Positions 18,244 to 26,998 of a stretch of 64,000 nt of DNA are shown here, piece by piece. A program made the translations under genes and the position numbers. Location of the stretch: contig CAYZRS010000017.1 of assembly GCA_964480915.1 (NCBI GenBank), positions 31,310-95,309 on the forward strand, given 5' to 3'. The notes beneath the pieces are model-generated. The model was not told the origin of the DNA. It made no database searches and saw nothing but the letters and a program-made list of their open reading frames with translations. Each line of letters starts with the position of its first letter. Positions within the stretch are counted from its first letter, which is position 1. This DNA is from CAWGCE01 sp964480915. GTDB taxonomy: Bacteria > Planctomycetota > Planctomycetia > Pirellulales > Pirellulaceae.

Positions 18244-19218
18244 CTAACTTGGGCTACGGCCCTTGAATAGCTTACGCCCAATATTGGCGTAATAAGGTGT
18301 CCATTGGCTGGACAGGTTGGCGTCATCGGCCATCAATTGATGCAGACTGTTGATTTTGGCGTCTAGATCATCCAGATAATGCAGCATAATCGCTTCAAGC
18401 GTCATCGGCACTTTCGGGCTGCCAAATTCGTATTTGCCATGATGGCTGACGATCATGTGTTGAATTCGCAAGCTGAGTTCCGTCGGAAACGGTTTGCCAT
18501 GTTTTTCTTCGTATTCGCGCAGCTTGTTTTGCAGGACGCTCACGCCCATCACGAGATGGCCAATTAATTGCCCTTCATCCGTGTAAGCAAGATCGCGCTG
18601 GTAGGCCAATTCGTCGATCTTTCCGACATCGTGCAGGAAGGCGCCGAACAAGACTTGATCATCGTCGACCGGCGGATAGTGTGCCGAAACTTTTTGGCAG
18701 AGCTTCATGAGGCTGACGACGTGTTCTAGGAGTCCGCCCAAATAAGCATGGTGGTTCTTGATTGCGGCTGGCGCTCGTGTGAACTTCTTCATGAACGCTT
18801 CGTCCGACAGGAAACAATCGGCGAGGTCCTTCAACTCTTGCGAGTGCATGCCTTGGAGCAATTCGGTGAGCTCACCGGTCAGCTGTTCTGTCTGTTCGCT
18901 CGAAACCTGGATGAATTCATCTTCATCGACTTCGGATGCGTCGACCTTGCTGATGTCGGTCACGATGATTTGGAGTGAGCCATTGAAAAGCTGTGTCGAG
19001 CCTTCAATCTTGACGTAATCTCCATTCTCGACGTCGGCCGCGGTTGTCTCTTTCGCGTTCCACATCATTGCATTGCAAGCGCCGGTGCGATCTGCCAGTC
19101 GCATTTGCAGGTAGAGGTTGCCGTTGCGATTTTGACGTAGCTGTTTTTCGCCGAGGATGAACGTCTCGCAAATGTTCTCTCGTTCGCCGAACTGATTGAG
19201 AAACCGTCGTGTGGTCAT
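18244..19218 (-). CDS. YhaM-type 3'-5' exoribonuclease (OB fold + HD domain)
   Basis: A 324-residue protein with an N-terminal OB-fold nucleic-acid-binding domain (YLQMRLADRTGACNAMMWN) and a central HD phosphohydrolase domain. The metal ligands are visible in NHHAYLGGLLEHVVSLM, FGAFLHDVGKIDEL and QHMIVSHHGKYEFGS. Length and order match the Bacillus YhaM/CBF1 family of 3'-5' exoribonucleases. It lies directly upstream of rnr on the same strand, so two 3' exoribonucleases may be made together. Confidence 0.9.
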   Translation of the reverse strand: MTTRRFLNQFGERENICETFILGEKQLRQNRNGNLYLQMRLADRTGACNAMMWNAKETTAADVENGDYVKIEGSTQLFNGSLQIIVTDISKVDASEVDEDEFIQVSSEQTEQLTGELTELLQGMHSQELKDLADCFLSDEAFMKKFTRAPAAIKNHHAYLGGLLEHVVSLMKLCQKVSAHYPPVDDDQVLFGAFLHDVGKIDELAYQRDLAYTDEGQLIGHLVMGVSVLQNKLREYEEKHGKPFPTELSLRIQHMIVSHHGKYEFGSPKVPMTLEAIMLHYLDDLDAKINSLHQLMADDANLSSQWTPYYANIGRKLFKGRSPS

Positions 19219-19343
19219 GCAATTACTGACAAAGGAAGCGGCAGGAAGGAAAGGGTCAGTCTAGCCGATGGCTTCGGCGTGGGATACCACTTAACGGACC
19301 ATGCAATAGTCGCTCCTCTGGCGAAAGTAGGGCGATTGTTGCC

Positions 19344-19373
19344 TTGCCGGCCAATTGGCGAGCCAACTAGAAT
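19344..19373 (+). promoter_or_regulatory. putative sigma-70-like promoter for proS
   Basis: TTGCCG at 19344-19349 and TAGAAT at 19368-19373 are separated by 18 bases, about 65 bases before the ATG of proS. The match to TTGACA/TATAAT is moderate; the call is made by eye only. Confidence 0.3.
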
Positions 19374-19438
19374 GCGGGACCTGACTGTCATCGGAAGTCC
19401 CCGCGAACCCTCCAGATATCGATCGAATCTGTCATACC

Positions 19439-20959
19439 ATGGCCAAGCAACCCAAGACCGCAATTCAACCAACTCGAGCCGAGGACTATCCTCGCTGGTA
19501 CCAAGAAGTCATCAAGGCCAGCGACTTGGCTGAAAATTCCGACGTGCGTGGCTGCATGGTGATTAAGCCATGGGGTTACGCACTGTGGGAGAACATGCAG
19601 GCGGTCCTCGATCGCATGTTTAAAGAGACGGGACACGAGAATGCCTACTTTCCGCTCTTTATTCCACTGAGCTATCTCGAGAAAGAGGCAGAACACGTCG
19701 ACGGGTTCGCGAAAGAATGTGCTGTGGTGACTCACCATCGTCTCGAACCGGGCCCCCAAGGCGGCCTGGTACCGGCCGGTAAATTGGAAGAGCCGCTGAT
19801 CGTGCGACCGACGAGCGAAACCATCATCGGTGCGACATTTGCCAAGTGGGTCCAGTCATATCGCGACCTGCCGCTGCTCATCAATCAATGGGCGAATGTG
19901 GTCCGGTGGGAAATGCGGACGCGGATGTTTTTGCGAACGGCCGAGTTTCTCTGGCAGGAGGGCCACACGGCTCATGCGACGGAAGCCGAAGCGCGAGAAG
20001 AGACGAACAAGATGGTCGGCGTCTATGCGAAGTTTGCAGAAGAGTACATGGCGATGCCCGTGATCCAAGGCGAGAAGTCGGCAGCCGAGCGGTTTCCCGG
20101 TGCCGTTTCGACGCTCAGCATCGAAGCGATGATGCAAGATCGCAAAGCGTTGCAAGCGGGGACTTCCCACTTCCTGGGCCAGAATTTTTCCAAAGCGCAA
20201 GAAATTAAGTTTCAGTCGCACGAAGGAAAAGAAGAATTTGCCTGGACGACATCGTGGGGCGTCTCGACGCGACTGGTCGGCGCGCTGATCATGACTCACA
20301 GCGATGATGACGGATTGGTGCTGCCTCCGCGCATCGCTCCCAAGCACGTGGTTCTATTGCCGATCTACAAGAGTGATGAAGATCGGGCTCGTGTATTGGA
20401 GTATTGCGAGTCGTTGAAAAAGGAGTTGGCAGCGACCGACTACTCGGACGGAAAAGTGCGCGTCATGATCGACGACCGAGACCTGCGAGGCGGCGAGAAA
20501 ACGTGGCAGCATATCAAGAAGGGTGTTCCTATCCGTGCCGAAATCGGACCCCGCGATGTCGACAGTCAAAGCGTGTTTGCTGGCCGGCGTGATCGTTCGC
20601 CGAAAGAGAAAGCAAGCGTGCCTCGCGACCAATTCGTCGCCACGATCGCCCAAGAATTGGACGACATGCAAACCGGCATGTTCCAACGCGCTTTGAAATT
20701 GCGCGAAGAGAATACCCAAGAGATCGATAATTTGGATGACTTCAAGGCCTACTTCACTCCCGCCGATCCCAAGAAACCAGAGATTCACGGCGGGTTCGCC
20801 CTTTGCCACTGGTGCGAGGATCCCGCCGTGGAAGAACTGCTGAAGGAGCTGAAAGTAACGATCCGTTGCATTCCTCTCGTAGGTAACGACGAAGCGGGCA
20901 CCTGCATTTTCACTGGCAAGCCAAGCACGGGCCGCGCCGTTTTTGCTAAAGCGTATTGA
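19439..20959 (+). CDS. proS: prolyl-tRNA synthetase (type 3, archaeal/eukaryotic-like)
   Basis: A 506-residue class II synthetase charging tRNA-Pro. It lacks the bacterial editing insertion and has the type 3 arrangement: an N-terminal RAEDYPRWYQEVIKASDLAE, motif 2 around RWEMRTRMFLRTAEFLWQEGHTAHA, motif 3, an anticodon-binding domain, and the C-terminal zinc-type domain (ALCHWCEDPAVEEL, ending in KAY). The length is typical for type 3. Such ProRS genes are common in Planctomycetes. Directly followed by the DUF4416 gene, one base after its stop. Confidence 0.95.
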   Translation: MAKQPKTAIQPTRAEDYPRWYQEVIKASDLAENSDVRGCMVIKPWGYALWENMQAVLDRMFKETGHENAYFPLFIPLSYLEKEAEHVDGFAKECAVVTHHRLEPGPQGGLVPAGKLEEPLIVRPTSETIIGATFAKWVQSYRDLPLLINQWANVVRWEMRTRMFLRTAEFLWQEGHTAHATEAEAREETNKMVGVYAKFAEEYMAMPVIQGEKSAAERFPGAVSTLSIEAMMQDRKALQAGTSHFLGQNFSKAQEIKFQSHEGKEEFAWTTSWGVSTRLVGALIMTHSDDDGLVLPPRIAPKHVVLLPIYKSDEDRARVLEYCESLKKELAATDYSDGKVRVMIDDRDLRGGEKTWQHIKKGVPIRAEIGPRDVDSQSVFAGRRDRSPKEKASVPRDQFVATIAQELDDMQTGMFQRALKLREENTQEIDNLDDFKAYFTPADPKKPEIHGGFALCHWCEDPAVEELLKELKVTIRCIPLVGNDEAGTCIFTGKPSTGRAVFAKAY

Positions 20960-20960
20960 G

Positions 20961-21500
20961 ATGGGTGATGTTGCCGAAGTGAGGCCGGTCTTATTCTTGG
21001 TGGCTGCTTTCAGCCGCTATGGGGATGCGCTCGATTGGGCCCGTTCTTGGTGCGAATCAACTTGGGGGCCGATCGCTTTAGAAAGTGATCGCTTCGATTT
21101 TGACGAGACCGACTATTACGATCAGTCGATGGGGCCTGAGCAGCAGAAGACCTTCTTTGCCTTTGATCGGCTGATGGGGCCCGGTGAATTGGCCGAACGC
21201 AAGCTGGCTTCGAACCAGGCTGAACTGGCGTATGCGGCGGAACACCCTGCCGAATTTGCTCGTCCACTGAACCTCGATCCCGGGTACATCACCGAAGGCA
21301 AATTACTACTCGCTTCGACAAAAAACCATGCCCATCGTATTTATCTCGACCAGGGGATTTATGCGGAAATTACCTTGCGATACCGCGGTGGCGGTTGGCA
21401 ACCGTGGGAATGGACCTATCCCGACTATCAAAGAGCCGATTTTCAGGCCTTTTTTGATCGTTGTCGCAGTCACCTGCGGCAGCGATTGCGCGAAGCATAA
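20961..21500 (+). CDS. DUF4416 family protein
   Basis: A 179-residue protein matching the DUF4416 pattern: an N-terminal PVLFLVAAFSRYGDALDWA, then WGPIALESDRFDFDETDYYDQSMG, FDRLMGPGELAERKLASNQAE, NLDPGYITEGKLLLASTKNHAHRI and WEWTYPDYQ. The biochemical function of the family is not known. The ATG at 20961 is one base after the proS stop, so the two are co-transcribed; the frame upstream overlaps proS and is not used. Confidence 0.88.
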   Translation: MGDVAEVRPVLFLVAAFSRYGDALDWARSWCESTWGPIALESDRFDFDETDYYDQSMGPEQQKTFFAFDRLMGPGELAERKLASNQAELAYAAEHPAEFARPLNLDPGYITEGKLLLASTKNHAHRIYLDQGIYAEITLRYRGGGWQPWEWTYPDYQRADFQAFFDRCRSHLRQRLREA

Positions 21501-21592
21501 CGGCCGATTTGAACCGGCCAACGAAATCCAACGTATTTGTGCATAGTCCTCAACCCTCAGTCTCTTCGGTGGCGTTTCATGCGGCCCATTCG

Positions 21593-21620
21593 TTGGTTCT
21601 AGGGTTTCGTTTGGTATGAT
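21593..21620 (+). promoter_or_regulatory. putative extended -10 promoter for the DUF1573 gene
   Basis: TGGTATGAT at 21612-21620 gives an extended -10 box, with TTGGTT at 21593-21598 as a weak -35 box sixteen bases upstream. It is about 90 bases before the ATG at 21710. Called by eye. Confidence 0.35.
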
Positions 21621-21709
21621 GAGGAGGGCGGTTTCATCATCGCTTGAAGTGCAAGCTCTGATTTCGCAGCCGGACGATCCCAGTAAACTCCTTCGCCGAG
21701 TAAATTCTG

Positions 21710-22906
21710 ATGCATACGAAAATCGCGTTGTTGGTGGCAATCGTCTTGGGTCTTGCGGTCGGCGTTTCTAGCGCTTTGATGCGTGCTGCGAATCCCGGTT
21801 CCGAGTACGAGAGGCTGATGAAGGTAACCACGACGCCAATGGCCGTGGTCGAAGCGGCAAACGGGCCGAAACTCAGCAAAGGCCTTGGCGTGATCGTCGA
21901 GGGTGGTCAGAAATTTGATTTTGGCGTGATGGATCGCGGCGAGACTCGAAGTCACACATTCAAGTTTCGCAACGACACAGAACAGCCAATCCAATTGAGG
22001 GTCGGTTCGACGACCTGTAAGTGTACCGTGGGCGAACTGGCAGACGACACAGTGCCACCGGGTGGCGTTGGCGATGTGACGCTCGAATGGGTCGCCAAGA
22101 GTTACGACCCTTCGTTTCAGCAAATGGCCACGATCGAGACGACCTGTCCGCTGCGACCCGACGTGATGCTGACCGTCAAAGGGCAAGTCTTGCAGTTGGT
22201 GCAGCCACTTCCTCAGGCGGTTTTCCTCAATGACGTGCCTTACGGTGTTGATCGTGAACAGCAGTTTGTGATTTACAGTTTCCAAAAAGGCGATCCTTTG
22301 ACGGTGCTAGAGCACAGTTTTGATGACGAGTCGACGGAAGCGTACTTTGATCTTCAGTGGGAGCCGGCCGATGTGGCCGAACTGCAAGACGTTCCCGATG
22401 GTGTTCAGTCAGCTGTGCTTTGTAAGTTGGCCGTCCGGTCCGATTTGCCTTATGGGAAAGTGAATCAGTCCCTTCGCATTACGACTGATGCGGAAAGGTC
22501 GGCGGTCATCGAAATGCCGATCGGCGGCCGCGTTGTGTCTGACCTCATGATTGTTGGTGACGGTTTCTTCGAGAGTGCAGATGTGCTCAAGTTGGGCATG
22601 GTGCCTCCAGAAGGGAAGAAGGTCGTCTTACGACTCGTGGCGCGCCGGGCCGATGTCCATAAGACCGAAGTGACTTCGATCGTTTGTGAACCAGGGAACG
22701 TTCTGCAAGCCAGCGTTGGCGAGCCGAAATCGCTGAAGGGCGGCGCCGTTCTGATGTACCCGCTGACAATTGAGGTGCCTGGCGATGCCCCTGCGGTTAG
22801 CTTCATGGGTGGCAAGGAGAAGCCTCGAGCCACGATCGTGATGGAGACGACTCATCCGGTGGTTCAGCGCGTTAAGCTCGATGTCCGTTTCTTCAAATCG
22901 AGTTAG
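21710..22906 (+). CDS. exported DUF1573 domain protein
   Basis: A 398-residue protein with an N-terminal signal/anchor (KIALLVAIVLGLAVGVSSA). A DUF1573 domain follows at about 60-165: KFDFGVMDRGETRSHTFKFRN and GSTTCKCTVGEL, with two Cys, then VPPGGVGDVTLEW. The rest is predicted beta-rich, with a second immunoglobulin-like region. DUF1573 proteins are abundant and secreted in Planctomycetes and Bacteroidetes; the function is not established. It precedes a cytochrome-containing gene on the same strand by 138 bases. Confidence 0.85.
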   Translation: MHTKIALLVAIVLGLAVGVSSALMRAANPGSEYERLMKVTTTPMAVVEAANGPKLSKGLGVIVEGGQKFDFGVMDRGETRSHTFKFRNDTEQPIQLRVGSTTCKCTVGELADDTVPPGGVGDVTLEWVAKSYDPSFQQMATIETTCPLRPDVMLTVKGQVLQLVQPLPQAVFLNDVPYGVDREQQFVIYSFQKGDPLTVLEHSFDDESTEAYFDLQWEPADVAELQDVPDGVQSAVLCKLAVRSDLPYGKVNQSLRITTDAERSAVIEMPIGGRVVSDLMIVGDGFFESADVLKLGMVPPEGKKVVLRLVARRADVHKTEVTSIVCEPGNVLQASVGEPKSLKGGAVLMYPLTIEVPGDAPAVSFMGGKEKPRATIVMETTHPVVQRVKLDVRFFKSS

Positions 22907-23044
22907 CTAGCATTCGGTGTACGTTTGTGGCCTGGGCCGTGTTGCCAGCCGCCGAGTGGCCGGCCTCTTGTCCGAAATAGGTTCGGAGAACGCTTCGTGA
23001 TTTGCTAGAATTCTCGAAGTGGGCTCGTCATAGTAGGTGCGAAA

Positions 23045-24565
23045 TTGCTTCAGAAAAATCAAAATCTCCTCCCGGCCATTTCCGTGGCCCTGGTCTGTCT
23101 CTCTCTTTACGCTGTGCCGTCTTTTCTCGGTTCCAACTCGCAAGACGCGGCTGCTGAATCTCCCGACGATGCCGCCGATGTCAATGAAAAGGTCCCGTGT
23201 GAAGGTTGGCAGAAGCCGGACTTTGCCCTGTTCGTGACGGGTCGGCAGCATGGCTATATCGAGCCGTGTGGCTGTACCGGATTGGACCAAGCGAAGGGTG
23301 GGATTAGTCGGCGCCACACGCTGTTGAAAAGTCTTGAGAAGCGCGGCTGGGATATTGTCTGTGTCGATGTGGGGAATCAAGTTCGCCGAGTTGGCGCTCA
23401 GGCGGAAATTAAGTTTCGCACGACGGCCGATCTGATGCGGATTATGGGCTACACCGCGGTTGGGTTTGGCCCGGACGATCTCAAATTGTCGGCTGTCGAA
23501 CTGGCGTCGGCAATCGATCCGGAAATGACCGACACGACGCCGTTTATTTCGGCCAATGCGAGCATCGCCGAATTGCACCCAAAATTTAAAGTCGTCGAGG
23601 CAGGTGGCCATCGTATCGGCATTACGTCGGTCATCGGAAAAGGAACACCGGGGAAAATCGAAAGCGATTTGGTGACTTGCGAAGAGATCGTTCCTGCACT
23701 GCGTGAAGTGGTCGGGAAGTTGCGAAGCGAAAACTGTGACAAACTGGTGCTCTTAGCACATTGCGACGATGAAGAGACAGCGGCACTTGCCAAGCAGTTC
23801 CCCATGTTCGATGTCATCGTGACCGCCAGTAGTGCCGGCGAGCCGACTTTAGAACCGGGACGTGTTGAAGGTTCGCGGGCCCAGATCGTGCAAGCTGGAA
23901 CAAAAGGGATTTATGTGGGCGTGATCGGCATCTATGGTGGCGAAATCAAATACGATCGCATCACACTCGACAATCGGTTTGCCGATTCGCCAGAAGTTCT
24001 GGAGCGATTCGCGACTTATCAGCAGCAGCTACGTGATGTTGGGTTGGAAGGATTGGGGCTCCGTCCCGTCCGGCATTCCCGCTCTAAGCGGGATGATGAG
24101 CGTTCGTTTGTCGGTCATGAAACGTGTGGCGAATGCCATACGACCGCTTATGACATCTTTAAAGAGTCGCCTCATTACCACGCGACCATTGCCATTTCTG
24201 AACCGAACGAACGAGCATCGATAGCGCGGCACCACGACCCAGAATGTCTCAGTTGCCACGTGACCGGTTGGAATCCGCAAGGATATTTCCCGTACAAGTC
24301 GGGTTACCTAAGCCTGGAAGGGTCGGTCGCTCTACACACCAACGGTTGCGAAAACTGTCACGGCCCGGGGTCGGCACATGCCGCCGCCGAAAACGGTGAC
24401 ATGGATGCAACCGAAGCTCAGATCGAGAAATTTCGTGAAGAAATGCGTCTCACACTGGAAGAAGCACAAAAAAACACGTGCGTCGAGTGTCACGATCAGG
24501 ACAACAGTCCCGAATTCGACTTTGAGACTTATTGGCCCGAGGTCGAACATCACGGGATGGACTGA
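23045..24565 (+). CDS. exported UshA-like / tetrahaem cytochrome c554-like fusion protein
   Basis: A 506-residue protein starting at TTG 23045 with AGGTG upstream. It has an N-terminal signal (LLPAISVALVCLSLYAVPSF). Residues about 55-330 resemble the metallophosphatase-like fold of UshA/5'-nucleotidase-type proteins (HGYIEPCGCTGLDQAKGGISRR; DIVCVDVGNQVRR; GHRIGITSVIGKG). The C-terminal part holds four CxxCH haem c motifs (CGECH, CLSCH, CENCH, CVECH), as in cytochrome c554-like domains. Periplasmic electron transfer is likely; a phosphatase role is doubtful, because the usual metal ligands are not evident. Confidence 0.85.
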   Translation: MLQKNQNLLPAISVALVCLSLYAVPSFLGSNSQDAAAESPDDAADVNEKVPCEGWQKPDFALFVTGRQHGYIEPCGCTGLDQAKGGISRRHTLLKSLEKRGWDIVCVDVGNQVRRVGAQAEIKFRTTADLMRIMGYTAVGFGPDDLKLSAVELASAIDPEMTDTTPFISANASIAELHPKFKVVEAGGHRIGITSVIGKGTPGKIESDLVTCEEIVPALREVVGKLRSENCDKLVLLAHCDDEETAALAKQFPMFDVIVTASSAGEPTLEPGRVEGSRAQIVQAGTKGIYVGVIGIYGGEIKYDRITLDNRFADSPEVLERFATYQQQLRDVGLEGLGLRPVRHSRSKRDDERSFVGHETCGECHTTAYDIFKESPHYHATIAISEPNERASIARHHDPECLSCHVTGWNPQGYFPYKSGYLSLEGSVALHTNGCENCHGPGSAHAAAENGDMDATEAQIEKFREEMRLTLEEAQKNTCVECHDQDNSPEFDFETYWPEVEHHGMD

Positions 24566-25053
24566 GGCCGTTCTGGACACTTGGTTGGTCATTTTCCGGC
24601 GGTCCCAGGCTGGCAAACTTTGCCGGATGAACCGTACACGAGCCTCATTTCTCGATGAAATTGGCTTCCCAGCAATTTATGCCCTGTCGAAACCGGTCGC
24701 GATTGGATATTTTTAAGGGCAGTGATTGACCAAGCTCTGGCAGCTTCAGTTTCTATTTGGGTTCACCGCCTGCTTGGCGCTCTCAACCCGTACTGATTTC
24801 TGGACGGTACCTGACGCGTTCGATCATGTTTGCAAGTCGCTATGGCCGCTGACTCCTTGAGCAGGCGAACCAGCCAGGCTAACGCCCGTCTTTTGACAAT
24901 AGCTCGACTTGCCCGTTCGTCCGCGTTTTGCTCTTCGGTAAGACTCCGTTTGAACACCCAGCGCCGGGTTTGTGGCTCGGCCAATAACCACTTTGCGCTT
25001 GCGCGATGGCCATGCTGCTTTCGTTCATTCGGTCTTGAGAAATAAGGTATCTG
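24566..25053. other. long intergenic region upstream of the DEAD-box helicase
   Basis: About 490 bases without a supportable gene. Open frames here (for example a basic minus-strand one at 24763-25206) overlap the 5' end of the helicase and show no conserved pattern. It presumably carries the helicase promoter and a 5' leader. Long leaders are known for cold-inducible DEAD-box genes, but no specific element was recognised. Confidence 0.45.
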
Positions 25054-26934
25054 ATGTCCAACGTTGAAATTGAAAATCCCGCTGCAGAAACTGACCAAGA
25101 ACCCCAGCCGGTACCGGTCAAGATTTCTGCTCAACCGTCGAAGGAAAGCCAGCAAGAAACGAAGCAGGCGGCTGAGCCGGAGTCTGAGAAACAAGGCGGG
25201 TTCCACGCCTTTGGCCTGAAGCCGACGATCCTCAAGGCGCTCGATCGATCAGGTTACAAGGAACCGACACCTATCCAAGCTCAGACCATTTCGCACCTGC
25301 TGAAAGGGCGTGATGTCGTTGGGCAGGCGCAAACCGGAACCGGTAAAACGGCCGCGTTCGCGCTGCCGATGTTGAACCGTATCGACGTTGCCAATCGGAA
25401 GCCTCAGGTGCTCGTGCTAACGCCGACTCGCGAATTGGCGATCCAGGTTGCCAAAGCATTCGAAACCTACGCTCGCGACATTCCAGGGCTAAGCGTCCTG
25501 CCGATTTATGGTGGGCAAGAATACCAATCGCAATTGCGACCTCTGAAGCGAGGTGTCCAAGTGGTGGTCGGTACGCCGGGCCGAGTCATGGATCACATGC
25601 GTCGTGGTTCGTTGAAGCTGCAAGACCTCAATTGTCTTGTACTGGACGAAGCGGATGAGATGCTGCGGATGGGATTCGCGGAAGATGTCGATTGGATTTT
25701 GACGCAAGCTCCAAAGCAACGACAAATCGCGCTCTTTTCTGCCACGATGCCGAAGCAGATTCGCGAGATTGCGCAAAAGCACCTTAACGATCCGGCCGAA
25801 GTCACAATCGCCCAAAAAGCGGCCACTGCTGACACGGTCAATCAAAGCTACGTCGTCTGCTCGCCTCGTTATAAGCAGACGGCGCTGGCACGTATCTTGG
25901 AAGCGTCGGAAACCGACGGTGTGATCGTTTTCGTCAAAATGCGCAGTACGACCGAACCGTTGGCCGAACACTTGGCCAAAGCTGGCTTCAAGACGGCAGC
26001 GCTCAATGGTGACGTCGCCCAAAAGAAGCGCGAGAAAATCGTCGAAAAACTCCGCAAGGGAGAGGTTGATGTTTTGATCGCGACCGATGTGGCGGCTCGT
26101 GGATTGGACGTCCAGCGAATCAGTCACGTTGTCAACTACGATTTGCCGCATGATTCCGAAGCTTACGTCCATCGTATCGGACGCACGGGCCGAGCTGGAC
26201 GCAGCGGTGAAGCGATCCTGTTTCTCAATCCGCGAGAAAAGTATCAACTCACAAGGTTGGAGAAGGCGACTCGGCAAGTCATTGCACCCATGGAGTTGCC
26301 AACCAACCGCGCCGTCAACAAACAGCGCGTGGCCCGTTTCCATGAGCAGATCACGCACGGGTTGGCTCACCCGGAATTAGAGACGTATCAGTCGCTCGTC
26401 GAACAGTATGTTCGTGAGAATGAAGTGTCGATCGAAATGATTGCCGCCTCATTGGCAGTGCTGGCAAATCGTGGTCGCAGCATCCTCGTGAAAGGCGAAT
26501 TGAAGAAAGACAGTTTTGCCGACAATTCGCGGCGCAGCCATGGCGATCGCGACGGCTCGAACAAGCGAGGGCACCGAAATTCAGGACCTCGCCCTCCGCG
26601 TGACGACAGCAGTATGAAAACCTTCCGCATCGAAGTGGGGCGTCAGCACCATGTTCAGCCAGGGAACATTGTCGGTGCCATCGCCAACAATGCCAACTTG
26701 GAAGGCAACGCGATCGGCAAGATTCAGATTTACGACCGCTTCAGCACCGTGGATCTGCCAGAATCGGTTTCGCGCGAGAAGCTCGATGCATTGCAAGACA
26801 TCGAAGTCGGCGGTCAGAAGTTAAAGATTCGTCGAATGGAGGGGAAAGTTTCGGAACGCCCCAAGCCATTCAAAAAGCGAAATAACAACTACAGTGGCGG
26901 TAAGAAGAAGCCTTCACCGCGTCGTCCTCGTTAA
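25054..26934 (+). CDS. DEAD-box ATP-dependent RNA helicase (DeaD/CsdA-like)
   Basis: A 626-residue helicase. It has an acidic/Gln-rich N-terminal extension (1-48), then the Q motif (GYKEPTPIQAQTI), Walker A AQTGTGKT, PTRELAIQ, DEADEMLRMGF, SATMP, ATDVAARGLDV and HRIGRTGRAGR. A linker rich in Arg, Gly and Asn is followed by a C-terminal DbpA/CsdA-type RNA-binding domain (FRIEVGRQHHVQPGNIVGAI; IGKIQIYDRFSTVDLP) and a basic tail. It probably acts in ribosome assembly and cold adaptation. A terminator follows. Confidence 0.95.
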   Translation: MSNVEIENPAAETDQEPQPVPVKISAQPSKESQQETKQAAEPESEKQGGFHAFGLKPTILKALDRSGYKEPTPIQAQTISHLLKGRDVVGQAQTGTGKTAAFALPMLNRIDVANRKPQVLVLTPTRELAIQVAKAFETYARDIPGLSVLPIYGGQEYQSQLRPLKRGVQVVVGTPGRVMDHMRRGSLKLQDLNCLVLDEADEMLRMGFAEDVDWILTQAPKQRQIALFSATMPKQIREIAQKHLNDPAEVTIAQKAATADTVNQSYVVCSPRYKQTALARILEASETDGVIVFVKMRSTTEPLAEHLAKAGFKTAALNGDVAQKKREKIVEKLRKGEVDVLIATDVAARGLDVQRISHVVNYDLPHDSEAYVHRIGRTGRAGRSGEAILFLNPREKYQLTRLEKATRQVIAPMELPTNRAVNKQRVARFHEQITHGLAHPELETYQSLVEQYVRENEVSIEMIAASLAVLANRGRSILVKGELKKDSFADNSRRSHGDRDGSNKRGHRNSGPRPPRDDSSMKTFRIEVGRQHHVQPGNIVGAIANNANLEGNAIGKIQIYDRFSTVDLPESVSREKLDALQDIEVGGQKLKIRRMEGKVSERPKPFKKRNNNYSGGKKKPSPRRPR

Positions 26935-26963
26935 GCCGGCGCGATTGCCGCTGGAGAATTCTG

Positions 26964-26998
26964 ACACCGGCGACGCCTAGCGATCGCCGGTGTTTTTC
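26964..26998 (+). terminator. rho-independent terminator after the DEAD-box helicase
   Basis: A 10-bp perfect stem (ACACCGGCGA at 26964-26973 and TCGCCGGTGT at 26984-26993) is followed by TTTTT at 26993-26997. It sits 30 bases after the helicase stop and just abuts the end of the convergent recQ-like gene. Confidence 0.88.

Noticed and set aside
21502..21519. Short inverted repeat after the DUF4416 gene
   Set aside because: The stem is only 5 bp, without a T tract.
24763..25206. 147-residue basic open frame on the minus strand
   Set aside because: It overlaps the start of the DEAD-box helicase antisense, and its composition is typical of an antisense shadow.
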